From the NCBI GenBank assembly GCA_016934535.1, contig JAFGSQ010000038.1, forward strand, positions 1-11,133: DNA of 11,133 bases, read 5' to 3'. A program made the translations under genes and the position numbers. The notes beneath the pieces are model-generated. The model did not search any database and was not told the DNA's origin. It was given only the letters and a program-made list of their open reading frames with translations. The stretch comes from a candidate division WOR-3 bacterium. GTDB lineage: Bacteria > SDB-A. Of the stretch, positions 1 to 7,621 are shown piece after piece; position 1 is the stretch's first letter, and every line of letters starts with the position of its first letter.

Positions 1-1245
1 CTCAACATTCTCGATCCGGACGGAGACAAGGTTGCGCACGGGCTTTTTGTAGTTCACGCAGGACCCGGCGCAGAACAGACGGGCGACACATTTGATATAT
101 GGTCGCACAAGGCGGATGCGAGGGAGCTCTGTGAGCTCATTAGAGACAATTACGACCCTGCCTGCCCTTACATAATTTCAAACGGATGCACCCTCGGAGT
201 ATATTCAATGGAGCCAGAAATGAACGAAGACGGCTCACTCGTCACGGTCGGCGTTTTTTGCCATGAATTCTGTCACGTTCTCGGGGCGCCAGACCTTTAC
301 AACACCGACGACGGCAACTCTGTCGTCGGCAAATTCGAACTTATGGACGCCGGAAGCTGGAACAGGCTTTCAGGAGAACAGCCCGGGACAAGACCCGCCC
401 ATCCTTCACTGTGGATAAAAATGCTTCTGGGTTGGGTTGTTCCCGATTCAATAGAAAGAGACGTCACGGGAGTCCCCGACATAGTGAAATCGGCCAGTCT
501 GGACGCCGCAGGAGGAACCGTATATCCCAGAACATGGAGAGTGCTCCGGAATCCAAACGGAGTTGACTGGACGGACACGCATCCGGGAACGGGCGAGTAT
601 TTTTTGTTTGAGAACAGGGCAAAAATCGGCTTTTTCGAAACGGCTCTTCCAGACGAAGGCATAGCCGTGTGGCATGTTGACGAGTCGAGACCGGACAACA
701 ACGACCCGGAAAAAAGACTTGTCTGCCTGGTCAAGGCCGACGGGGATCCTTCGACGACGGCGTCAGGAAGCGAGGGCGACCTTTTCAGCAGTAATACCGC
801 TGAACTCGGATCCCGCGATGTCCCTTCTCCAAACATGTGGGACGGCGTTTCGAGCGGAGTGAAAATGAGAAACATATCCGCGTCTTCGCAGTTGATGTTT
901 GCCGACATAGAGGCCGGACCGGTTCTTTTCGGCAAAGTTTTTTCCTATCCGAATCCCTTTGAAAAGAGATCCGGCGGAGATGTGTGCACGATTAAATACC
1001 AACCCCTTGGCAGCAGGGCAGAAGGCATGTTTCCCCTTTTCAGAATCGTAATCTTCAACCTGGCCGGCGAAGTCGTTCGACTCCTCGACGACCCTTCAGA
1101 GATATCACCTGTTTCGAGAGAAGCAGTTTGGGACGGAGAAAATGAATACGGAGACGAGGTCTCCAGTGGAATGTATCTGTACGTGATAGAATTGATACCG
1201 TTTTCGGAAGAGAGAAATTTCGGAAGGATAACGTTCATTCACTAA
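1..1245 (+). CDS. M6-family metalloprotease domain protein with C-terminal sorting domain (5' end missing)
   Basis: The frame is open from base 1, so the gene starts outside the window; 414 residues are visible. It is a secreted zinc peptidase of the M6 (immune inhibitor A-like) group. Residues 20-40 carry the HAGPGAE and IWSHK segments typical of this family. The zinc motif HEFCHVLGAPD (HExxHxxGxxD) is at residues 88-98, with the Met-turn segment FELMDAGSWN at 112-121. A later FENR...GIAVWHVD stretch also fits M6. From about residue 308 (YPNPF) to the end there is a FlgD-like Ig/sorting domain with WDG and VSSGMY motifs, as used for surface export in type IX-like systems. An internal ATG at 208 is not the start, because it would cut off the conserved HAGPG region. 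The usual Gly in the zinc helix is Cys here (HEFCH). The stop is one base before the PorV-like gene, so the two are probably cotranscribed. Confidence 0.9.
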   Translation, partial: LNILDPDGDKVAHGLFVVHAGPGAEQTGDTFDIWSHKADARELCELIRDNYDPACPYIISNGCTLGVYSMEPEMNEDGSLVTVGVFCHEFCHVLGAPDLYNTDDGNSVVGKFELMDAGSWNRLSGEQPGTRPAHPSLWIKMLLGWVVPDSIERDVTGVPDIVKSASLDAAGGTVYPRTWRVLRNPNGVDWTDTHPGTGEYFLFENRAKIGFFETALPDEGIAVWHVDESRPDNNDPEKRLVCLVKADGDPSTTASGSEGDLFSSNTAELGSRDVPSPNMWDGVSSGVKMRNISASSQLMFADIEAGPVLFGKVFSYPNPFEKRSGGDVCTIKYQPLGSRAEGMFPLFRIVIFNLAGEVVRLLDDPSEISPVSREAVWDGENEYGDEVSSGMYLYVIELIPFSEERNFGRITFIH

Positions 1246-1246
1246 T

Positions 1247-2200
1247 ATGAAAAAAGCGACAATAACAACTATATTGATGTTGCTGATGAGCTCGCCTGCG
1301 TTTTCATTCAGCGCGGGGGTCACAGGCAGTACATTTTTAAAAATTGGAATAGGGGCGCGACCGGTCGCTCTCGGTTCGGCCTACACCGCTGTGTCCGACG
1401 ACGCCAACTGCATATTCTGGAATCCGGCCGGACTCGGACAGACTTACGCTCTCGGCGGGACCATTTCATTTCTAAATCTTTTCAAGGACGTCAATTACGG
1501 CGCCGGAGCTTTTGTAGTAAGGCTGAAAGCTCTGGGAGTGCTCGGGATAGGCGGTGCGTTTTTGAGCGCGAGCGATGTGAGAAGAGACGCTAACGGAACC
1601 GAGACGGGCACATTTTCCAACTACGATGCGATGTTTATCTTGTCTTTTGGCAGGGAAATTTACGGAGAGAACCTTTTCGGAGGTGTTTCCGTCAGGGGTA
1701 TCCAGAGTAAACTCGGAAACAGGACCGCGAGAACGGCCACACTCGACGGAGGAGTGCTTTTTGTGCCGCATCCTGTCCTGAGGCTCGGCGCCGCTCTTAA
1801 AAATGTCGGCCCAGGCATAGTTTTCATAAGCGAACGGGACCTTCCGCCCACTGAATTGCGGACTGGATCGGCTTTGGTCCTGCCTCTCAATCTCGAATCG
1901 TTCATTCTGAAGACGACATTGAGCGCGGACCTTGGTTTTTCAGAGTTTTCTAAAATTTCGGCAGGTTTCGGCGGCGAACTGACTCTTTTGCCTACGGATC
2001 TCGATTTGGCTTTTAAAGGTTTTTCTCTGAGGGGAGGATATCAGCCGGTCGAGAGGACGGGAGACTGGAGCGGATGGTCTTTCGGCCTGGGAGCAATGGT
2101 ACCGCTCGGAAAAGACAATTATTTTTCAATTGACGCGGTGCATTACTCTTACGGATACCTTGGGGGAGCCGACAGGGTCTCTTTCACACTTAAAATATAA
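1247..2200 (+). CDS. PorV/PorQ-family outer-membrane beta-barrel protein
   Basis: The 317-residue product has a signal peptide (about residues 1-20, MKKATITTIL then a hydrophobic stretch). The family hallmark lies at about 30-64: LKIGIGARPVALGSAYTAVS followed by DDANCIFWNPAGLG. The rest is glycine- and aromatic-rich alternating sequence expected of an outer-membrane barrel, ending in VSFTLKI. In type IX secretion, PorV carries sorting-domain cargo from the translocon to the attachment complex; related proteins occur widely in FCB and WOR-3-like bacteria. The ATG is one base after the TAA of the M6 protease. The nearest purine-rich site (GGAAGGA, about 1222-1228) is too far for a normal ribosome site, so translation is probably coupled to the upstream gene. 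The neighbouring sorting-domain protease suggests a carrier-cargo pair. The family call is firm; the exact paralogue (PorV, PorQ or another) cannot be decided. Confidence 0.88.
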   Translation: MKKATITTILMLLMSSPAFSFSAGVTGSTFLKIGIGARPVALGSAYTAVSDDANCIFWNPAGLGQTYALGGTISFLNLFKDVNYGAGAFVVRLKALGVLGIGGAFLSASDVRRDANGTETGTFSNYDAMFILSFGREIYGENLFGGVSVRGIQSKLGNRTARTATLDGGVLFVPHPVLRLGAALKNVGPGIVFISERDLPPTELRTGSALVLPLNLESFILKTTLSADLGFSEFSKISAGFGGELTLLPTDLDLAFKGFSLRGGYQPVERTGDWSGWSFGLGAMVPLGKDNYFSIDAVHYSYGYLGGADRVSFTLKI

Positions 2201-2271
2201 ATTGCTAAAATTACCTGGTAATATTTTGAATGTATAGCTCATTAGGAAGAATGAAGAAGAGGAGGTGAAAA

Positions 2272-2484
2272 GTGGAGCAGTGGCCTAAATGCCTCAAGTG
2301 CCAATCCGGAATTCTTGTTCCCCTGTCGGACTACGGCAGGGAAGGAGCGACGATAAAGTACAAAGCTTGGGTTTGCACTAATCCGCAATGCGGATTCCAC
2401 ATCAGGATAGACAACGGCGAAATATCGATAGGAGACGCCGAGGTCATACACGACGCGAAATTGAGCCAGAAAAAAAGAATCTAA
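2272..2484 (+). CDS. small zinc-ribbon protein, function unknown
   Basis: A 70-residue protein with two cysteine pairs, CLKC (7-10) and CTNPQC (35-40), followed by GFHIRIDNGEISIG. This is the pattern of a small two-knuckle zinc ribbon. The start is a GTG at 2272, chosen because a strong ribosome site, GGAGG (2261-2265), lies six bases upstream. The ATG at 2251 runs into a TGA after five codons and cannot be used. There is no signal peptide, so it is probably cytoplasmic, unlike the exported proteins on either side. It lies 71 bases after the PorV-like gene and 32 bases before the lipoprotein start. An extended -10-like TGGTAATAT occurs at 2216-2224 but without a good -35. No specific role can be assigned; nucleic-acid or partner binding is possible. 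Confidence 0.78.
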   Translation: MEQWPKCLKCQSGILVPLSDYGREGATIKYKAWVCTNPQCGFHIRIDNGEISIGDAEVIHDAKLSQKKRI

Positions 2485-2516
2485 ATGGTCGGAAAATCTT
2501 TCAAATCGGGGAAAAG

Positions 2517-3548
2517 ATGATAAAAAGAGCACTGTTCGCGTTTCTGTCAGTTGCGTTTATTTCGTGCAGTAAAACCGACGAAACAACCGTTATCTTACAT
2601 TACGAACCGAAAGAACCAGTTTACATTGTTCCTGAGACCCTGACCGTCTTTTCTGATTCTTTCGTTCAGCTCAGTTTCGGCTCGACAGACTTTTACGGAG
2701 ATTACATGGCCGTCCTCGACATTTCACTCTGCAAATGCTTTGTCTACGAGAACGGAATTTTGAAAACCGTCTTCGGCGACAAAGGAGAAGGTCCCGGCGA
2801 ATTCACATTCAACCAGTCAGGATTCGTCAAGTTCACGGATGAAGGCGAAATTGCAATTTTCGATCCGATGAGCTCAAGGTTGCAGATTTTTAATCTGGAA
2901 GGCGTACTGCTGAAATCTGTACAGATCGGAGTTATCAGCATTTCTTTTGACATTTCCGATACTGTGGCGGTGTTCGCTCCCCTGATGGGAAAGAGCCTCA
3001 TTGAGTTCTGCGATGTCAACACAGGAGAACTCATAAAAAAATACGAAGGCGAAACGGAGGTCAATCTTATGGAAGCAAAACTGCCGCCGCCGATGAGAGT
3101 CCTGACAGGAGGAAAAAGCGACACCATTTGGTGGGGGTTCACTGAAGACTACACAATATACCAGTACACTATTGATGATTCGGCCATCAGCGGCTTCACC
3201 GTAGATTACGAACCGATTCCTTTTCCGCAGGAAGTTATCGATCTTATGTACGAAAGAGCCGGTCAATACAGGGAATTTCTCGAAGGAAGAATAAGAGACA
3301 CTCAGCCTCCTTTCTATTTTATATCGTACGACAGCAAGCAGGAAAAACTGCTAATCCATATTGCATCGGACGAATACGCCTATAGCGCAATAGACATATT
3401 CGATGGTCAGAGCAATTATCTGAAAAGGGTTAAACTGGGTTTCGGAGAAAGTTCACAATTACTCGGAATAAGCGGAGGAACAGCCGCTGTTTTCGACATT
3501 GATAGTTTAAAATTGATTCTCTACGACGTGTCTGAAATCTACGAGTGA
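2517..3548 (+). CDS. 6-bladed beta-propeller lipoprotein
   Basis: The 343-residue protein starts MIKRALFAFLSVAFISC, a lipoprotein signal peptide with Cys17 as the lipidation site (Phe at -3 is unusual). The ATG at 2517 was chosen because it begins this signal and has GGGGA at 2508-2512. The frame stays open back to an ATG at 2388, but that extension overlaps the zinc-ribbon gene and would bury the signal peptide. Residues 87-96, GDKGEGPGEF, match the GxGPGEF motif of 6-bladed beta-propeller lipoproteins common in Bacteroidetes-like bacteria. Repeated strands follow, such as IAIFDPMSSRLQIFNLEG and YSAIDIFDGQSNYLKRVKLG. Expected location is an envelope membrane. Such propellers usually bind partners or glycans and rarely have proven enzymatic roles; the ligand here is unknown. 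Confidence 0.8.
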   Translation: MIKRALFAFLSVAFISCSKTDETTVILHYEPKEPVYIVPETLTVFSDSFVQLSFGSTDFYGDYMAVLDISLCKCFVYENGILKTVFGDKGEGPGEFTFNQSGFVKFTDEGEIAIFDPMSSRLQIFNLEGVLLKSVQIGVISISFDISDTVAVFAPLMGKSLIEFCDVNTGELIKKYEGETEVNLMEAKLPPPMRVLTGGKSDTIWWGFTEDYTIYQYTIDDSAISGFTVDYEPIPFPQEVIDLMYERAGQYREFLEGRIRDTQPPFYFISYDSKQEKLLIHIASDEYAYSAIDIFDGQSNYLKRVKLGFGESSQLLGISGGTAAVFDIDSLKLILYDVSEIYE

Positions 3549-3558
3549 TTTTTTAAAG

Positions 3559-4668
3559 ATGAAATCAACCAGAAAATTTCCGGTCGCGGGAACCTTGACT
3601 GCGCTGATTCTTTTCGCTCTTTTTTCTTTCACGCCGCTTGATTCCGCCTGGACCCGGCAGGAAATAAGAGCGGGGGTGTTTCCCTTCGGAGTTTGCGCGG
3701 GCGACTTCGGCAATGACGGTTTTACGGATCTGGCTGTGGCCGGCGTCAAGCTTCTTGGCGAAAATGTCTATCTGATATTGAACAGGGAAGGCGCATTCAG
3801 CCAGCCCAGTCCTTTTCTGGCAGGGGACGGAACTCTCGACGTCGTTGCCGCCGATTTCGACGGAGACGGATTTCTGGACATAGCCGTAGCTGAAAAGATA
3901 TCCCACATTTCAGTTTTCCTGAACACTGGATCGGATTCATTTTACGAATGCAAGCGTTACTATTCCGGACAGGATCCGAAAGCACTGTGTTCCAGTGATT
4001 TTGACCTCGACGGCGACGAGGACATAGCGGTCGCGAATTACTATTCAGGAACTCTAACGGTTTTTAATAACGCAGGTGACGGGACTTTTACCAGGAGCGG
4101 ATCTTATGACGCGAAAAAAAGTCCGGCGGCGCTTTGTGCGGTTGACATAAACAGCGACAATTTTTTTGACCTCGCGGTGTGCGATGCTTGGAACGGGCGC
4201 GTGCTTCTCTTTCTCAACACCGGGGACGGAACTTTCTGTGAACCCATGAAAATTCTTTGCGTTGGCTGGCCGAAAGCAATAGATTTTGCGGATATAGACG
4301 GTGACGGAGATGAAGACTTTGCTGTCGCATGCGCGGCTGACGACGAAGTCAGGATATTAACAAATGACGGTGAAGGGAATTTTGTCATAAAGAGTGTTTA
4401 TGACGGGGGAGACAGGTCTGAGGATTTAATCTTCGCCGATTTTGACGGAGACGGAGATGAAGATTATGCCGTCGTAAGCAGTTACGACGAAAAAATCAGG
4501 ATTTACTCCAACACAGGAGAAGGGTTGTTTGTCCTTGTCTTTGAAGGAAAATCAGGCGAAGAACCCAGATCGCTGTGCACTGCCGATTTCGACAACGACG
4601 GCGATCCGGACATCGCCGTAACAAATTACTCGGTGAACAAGATCTCGGTTTTTTGGAACGAGCAATGA
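3559..4668 (+). CDS. exported FG-GAP/VCBS-repeat protein, seven-bladed propeller
   Basis: The 369-residue protein has an N-terminal signal segment (about residues 1-30, KFPVAGTLTALILFALFSFT). Seven calcium-loop repeats of the DxDxDGxxDxAV type begin near residues 49, 99, 147, 196, 245, 294 and 343, for example DFDGDGFLDIAV and DFDNDGDPDIAV. The spacing of 48-50 residues is very regular, which predicts one closed seven-bladed FG-GAP propeller filling the whole mature protein. The fourth repeat (DINSDNFFDLAV) is the most degenerate, with Asn-Phe in place of the usual Gly-Asp. There is no C-terminal sorting domain, so it may stay in the periplasm or be released. It begins 10 bases after the lipoprotein stop with no clear ribosome site, which fits cotranscription. 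Ligand binding or adhesion is the usual role; no catalytic motif is seen. Confidence 0.85.
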   Translation: MKSTRKFPVAGTLTALILFALFSFTPLDSAWTRQEIRAGVFPFGVCAGDFGNDGFTDLAVAGVKLLGENVYLILNREGAFSQPSPFLAGDGTLDVVAADFDGDGFLDIAVAEKISHISVFLNTGSDSFYECKRYYSGQDPKALCSSDFDLDGDEDIAVANYYSGTLTVFNNAGDGTFTRSGSYDAKKSPAALCAVDINSDNFFDLAVCDAWNGRVLLFLNTGDGTFCEPMKILCVGWPKAIDFADIDGDGDEDFAVACAADDEVRILTNDGEGNFVIKSVYDGGDRSEDLIFADFDGDGDEDYAVVSSYDEKIRIYSNTGEGLFVLVFEGKSGEEPRSLCTADFDNDGDPDIAVTNYSVNKISVFWNEQ

Positions 4669-4688
4669 CTCGATACGGAACTAAAGGA

Positions 4689-5414
4689 TTACGACTCTTT
4701 TATAACGATTGATTTGGCCCAAACATCGCCCGTTCTTCTTCCGCCGGGCTTTGTAAATATGAACACAAGTTCTATTGCAAGAAGAGGAGCGAAATGAAGA
4801 CCGATTTCCCGGAGGAATGATTTCCAGAATTTTATCGGTTTTCCGGTTTTTTCGTCTACGACTTTCATTCCGAGCATTTTCCTGCCCAGACTTTTTCCCT
4901 TGAAAGCGTCGCGGCAGTAAGAATAGAAGACTGCCGCAGTCAGGAGAATAAAGAATAACGACTTGGCCGGAACCTGAAGATATCCGGGTTCGGAAGACTC
5001 GGCGAGGACTACAAAAGGAATGCCTGCGAGGACCAGGAGAACGGACAGCATTCTGTCGATGAATAAAGCCAGTATTCTAAGCCATGGAGATGGTATCTCG
5101 TATTTCCCGGAATATTCCGCGGGCGGAGAGCCGAAAAGAGGGTCTTTTCTGAGTCTCTCATTGAGCGCGGGTACGTCGGAAAACAGCCTCAACAGTATCA
5201 GAAAAGGAAGAGACCCAAGAATAAGAACTAGAAAAGTCAGAAGAAAAGACAGAACCGCCTCGTAAGGACCGGGCTTTTCGAAAATATTTTCCATAAAAAA
5301 AGTGTAAGGCGCGCGAGAAGTAAAGACGATAAAGACCGTCAGAACAAAACACAGCGCCATGACAGAAAGCGAGACGGCCTGGAAAATCCTTTTCGGAATG
5401 AACTTTCTCTTCAT
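4689..5414 (-). CDS. RDD-family integral membrane protein
   Basis: The product is 241 residues from the ATG at 5414. The frame extends five codons further to a GTG at 5429, but neither start has a clear ribosome site; MKRKFIPKR is the more natural N-terminus. About five hydrophobic segments are visible. Counting from the ATG they are near 12-32, 52-78, 113-138, 152-170 and 207-221. The last three form an RDD domain: LRILALFIDR supplies the Arg-Ala-Ile-Asp pattern, followed by GKSLGRKMLGMKVVD and a C-terminal RRTGDVWAKSIVI. RDD proteins are poorly understood; some are linked to ion or solute transport. The extra N-terminal pair of helices is not part of the core domain. It converges with the FG-GAP gene across only 20 bases and is divergent from the SH3-like gene. 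Confidence 0.82.
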   Translation of the reverse strand: MKRKFIPKRIFQAVSLSVMALCFVLTVFIVFTSRAPYTFFMENIFEKPGPYEAVLSFLLTFLVLILGSLPFLILLRLFSDVPALNERLRKDPLFGSPPAEYSGKYEIPSPWLRILALFIDRMLSVLLVLAGIPFVVLAESSEPGYLQVPAKSLFFILLTAAVFYSYCRDAFKGKSLGRKMLGMKVVDEKTGKPIKFWKSFLREIGLHFAPLLAIELVFIFTKPGGRRTGDVWAKSIVIKES

Positions 5415-5453
5415 CCGGCAATAATACACTGCTTTTTGTTTTTTTTCAAAAGA

Positions 5454-5482
5454 TTGAAGTTCCCCTGTCGGCGTGGTAAATT
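5454..5482 (+). promoter_or_regulatory. candidate sigma70-type promoter giving a leaderless transcript of the SH3-like gene
   Basis: TTGAAG (5454-5459), a 17-base spacer and TAAATT (5477-5482) make a fair -35/-10 pair. The -10 box ends six bases before the ATG at 5489, so transcription should begin at or next to the start codon. No ribosome-binding sequence precedes that ATG, which fits a leaderless mRNA. The element lies in the 74-base divergent gap to the RDD gene. It is a pattern match only. Confidence 0.45.
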
Positions 5483-5488
5483 CATCAT

Positions 5489-6043
5489 ATGAGGTGCCTG
5501 ATCCTTTATTGTTTTATAATTTTTGCCTTTCAAACCCAGGCCGTCAGTAAAACTCTCGACGTGGAAACGTATTCGGCGGATCTTGAGATTCTCCATGAAA
5601 CATCGTCTTATTTCAGGCCTTCCGACAGTTCGATGGTTTTCTGCGGTTTTCGACCCGGAGATGTGATACAAATAGCGGCTCAGTCGGAAAATGGCTGGCT
5701 GGGATTTGATCCTGGAGTCGCTCAAGCCGCCAACACGGGAGTTTTCAGATATAGATGGATAAAAAATGACTCCTGCGTAAACCTTAAAGGATTTTCAGAA
5801 CATCTTTTGAGAATGCCTTCTCCGGACCCGTTTCTAACCTACAACATGTTTTTCGGCGGCACGAAAATCTACTGTGAACCGGATTCTCTTTCTCCTCCTT
5901 TGTATATGACACTCAACGGCGATTACGCCGTAATAGCAGGAAACACAGAAGGAGACTGGATACATGTCGATTTTTCAGAAGGGTTTCCTAAAATCGATGT
6001 AGAAGGTTGGATACAAAGCTCTTTTCTCAATTTAAGTTTCTGA
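5489..6043 (+). CDS. exported SH3-like domain protein
   Basis: The 184-residue protein has an N-terminal signal peptide (MRCLILYCFIIFAFQTQAVS). Two SH3-like units follow. The first, about 25-110, contains GDVIQIAAQSENGWLGFDPG and VAQAANTGVFRYRWI, a pattern typical of extracellular bacterial SH3-like folds. The second, about 125-184, contains IYCEPDSLSPPLYMTLNGDY, GDWIHVDF and EGWIQSSFL, a more classical SH3b unit. It is expected to be periplasmic or surface exposed; SH3b units often bind cell-wall or protein ligands, but no enzymatic domain is attached. The start codon has no ribosome site and is preceded closely by a -10-like box. Its TGA (6041-6043) directly touches the stop of the convergent beta-helix gene, leaving no room for a terminator. 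Confidence 0.75.
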   Translation: MRCLILYCFIIFAFQTQAVSKTLDVETYSADLEILHETSSYFRPSDSSMVFCGFRPGDVIQIAAQSENGWLGFDPGVAQAANTGVFRYRWIKNDSCVNLKGFSEHLLRMPSPDPFLTYNMFFGGTKIYCEPDSLSPPLYMTLNGDYAVIAGNTEGDWIHVDFSEGFPKIDVEGWIQSSFLNLSF

Positions 6044-7528
6044 TTATATGAGCAGACACAGCTTTTGAACAGATTCCGTCTCATCGGTATTTAGTTTTAT
6101 AAAAAACACTCCGGAAGAAACTTCGAGAAAACGACTGTCTTTTCTGTCCCATACAAATTCGTGAATACCAGAAATAAAAAAGCCTTGAACAAGTCTTTTG
6201 ACAAATGCGCCCGTGACATTAAAAATGTTTATCTCGATGAAGCTTTCTTTCGGTAGAAAAAAACGCAGGCCGATTTCATTTCTGCCGTATAGAGGGGGAA
6301 GAAAACAAGCGTTACAAGACCAGTCGAAATTCGATTCGCTTTTTTCTTCGACAAACGAGAATGAAGTGATATCCGGAAAGATTTTAGCGAATTGTCCTCC
6401 ATACGTTCCGATGTCGTTTCTCAACAGTCCTCTCGAAGGGTACAGAGCGTGTCCTGGATTCAGCGAATCTTCCGGGTCTTCGCTCGAAGAAGGGTCTCCC
6501 GAATCCACACAAGGCGATAACTGAGACAACACGTAGTTGCTGTCGCAGAAAAGAGGATCCGCGCTGATGTTTCCTGTCCCCGACCAGCCGTCTTCAATGT
6601 CGCAGTAAGTGAAAGCCGTGGTCCCTGCGCTGTAAGTCCATATCTGGTTGTATGATGAATATGTAGCCGTGTTACCACAGATTATATTGTTTCTGACTTC
6701 GACGGAAGTGGAGTGTATAAGTATACCTCCTCCTTTACCGCAGGGTGGAAGACTGCCGTCGCCGAGGGCTGAATTACCTGTAATGACGTTGTTTTCAACT
6801 GTTCGCGGATAAGACGGATTGTCGTTGCCAATCCATATTCCGCCTCCGCCGTAAGTGTTGTGTTGGGAGAAAGGTCTGTAAACTCTGTTTTTTGCTATTA
6901 TGTTGTTCCTTATTATTCCACCGGAATAGTTCAAAACTATTCCGCCTCCATACATACCCGAATTGCCGATTATGACGTTGTTTTGTATCAGCGGAAAGCC
7001 GTCGCCTACTCTAATTCCTCCGGCTCCGGAGCTTACAATTCCCGAGGCGGTTCGAATTGCTTCATTGTAAACGATGACATTGTTGAGGATTTTTGGAGAA
7101 GCAAAAGAAATAAGTATCCCTCCGCCTTCTATGAAAACACCGTGGCCGTGTTCGTCGGTCCACTTCGTGCCGGTGCCCTGCGTGATCGTGAATCCCTGTA
7201 TGACCGAATTAGAATCTTCTCCGCTGACGAAGAGAACACAGCTTCCCGTGTCTTCGCTTGAGGGCTGACTTCCGTCAATCACTGTGTTCAAAATGTGGAC
7301 CGTTTCTCCGTCGACCAGATAAAGGCTCGCAAGCAGAATCTTCTTGCCTCTGAAGTTCAGGTTTTCAACGTATGTTCCTTCTGAGACGATTATCGTGTCG
7401 AAATCACCGCTCGAATCTATTGCCGATTGAATATCAGGAAAGCCGGCGGGAACGTATAATGTTTCTGACAGTGCATTTCCGGCAAACGCCATAATTAAGA
7501 CGGATAAAAAACACAGAATCCTGAGCAT
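6044..7528 (-). CDS. exported right-handed parallel beta-helix protein with C-terminal sorting domain
   Basis: The 494-residue protein starts at an ATG (7528) with a good ribosome site (AAGGAG, about 7533-7540) and a signal peptide (MLRILCFLSVLIMAFAGNAL). The segment LYVPAGFPDIQSAIDSS at about 23-40 is the usual entry to a pectate-lyase-like beta-helix. It is followed by many Asn-rich rungs (NNVIIGNSGMYGGGIVLNYS, RNNIIAKNR, NNVITGNSALGDG, RNNIICGNTA) up to about residue 320. From about 420 to the end is a FlgD-like sorting domain (INIFNVTGAFVKRLVQG, WDRKDS, EVSSGVFF). The helix could bind or cleave polysaccharide, but no specific catalytic set can be named. The glycine-rich rungs are also common in non-enzymatic surface proteins. 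It lies 93 bases downstream of the interrupted gene on the same strand. Confidence 0.85.
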   Translation of the reverse strand: MLRILCFLSVLIMAFAGNALSETLYVPAGFPDIQSAIDSSGDFDTIIVSEGTYVENLNFRGKKILLASLYLVDGETVHILNTVIDGSQPSSEDTGSCVLFVSGEDSNSVIQGFTITQGTGTKWTDEHGHGVFIEGGGILISFASPKILNNVIVYNEAIRTASGIVSSGAGGIRVGDGFPLIQNNVIIGNSGMYGGGIVLNYSGGIIRNNIIAKNRVYRPFSQHNTYGGGGIWIGNDNPSYPRTVENNVITGNSALGDGSLPPCGKGGGILIHSTSVEVRNNIICGNTATYSSYNQIWTYSAGTTAFTYCDIEDGWSGTGNISADPLFCDSNYVLSQLSPCVDSGDPSSSEDPEDSLNPGHALYPSRGLLRNDIGTYGGQFAKIFPDITSFSFVEEKSESNFDWSCNACFLPPLYGRNEIGLRFFLPKESFIEINIFNVTGAFVKRLVQGFFISGIHEFVWDRKDSRFLEVSSGVFFIKLNTDETESVQKLCLLI

Positions 7529-7621
7529 ATTTTCTCCTTTTTGGTCTTTGAATATTTAGACTGTTAAAGCTCGGTTCTGTGACGGTTTTTTGGATCAATA
7601 TTTCAAAAAAAGGGAAATTTT

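Noticed and set aside
297-935. Long open frame on the minus strand opposite the metalloprotease.
   Set aside because: It is antisense to a well-supported conserved gene, has no family features and is explained by codon bias of the real frame.
2207-2227. AT-rich hairpin AAAATTAC-CTG-GTAAT followed by ATTTT as a terminator after the PorV-like gene.
   Set aside because: The stem is short and weak, and the next gene follows closely with its own strong ribosome site; it is too uncertain to annotate.
2388-2516. N-terminal extension of the lipoprotein gene to the ATG at 2388.
   Set aside because: It overlaps the zinc-ribbon gene, is rich in Arg, and would place the lipoprotein signal peptide internally; the ATG at 2517 has a ribosome site.
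6860-7261. Plus-strand open frame opposite the beta-helix gene.
   Set aside because: It is the complement of repetitive Asn/Gly-rich rungs, with no ribosome site and no recognisable domain.
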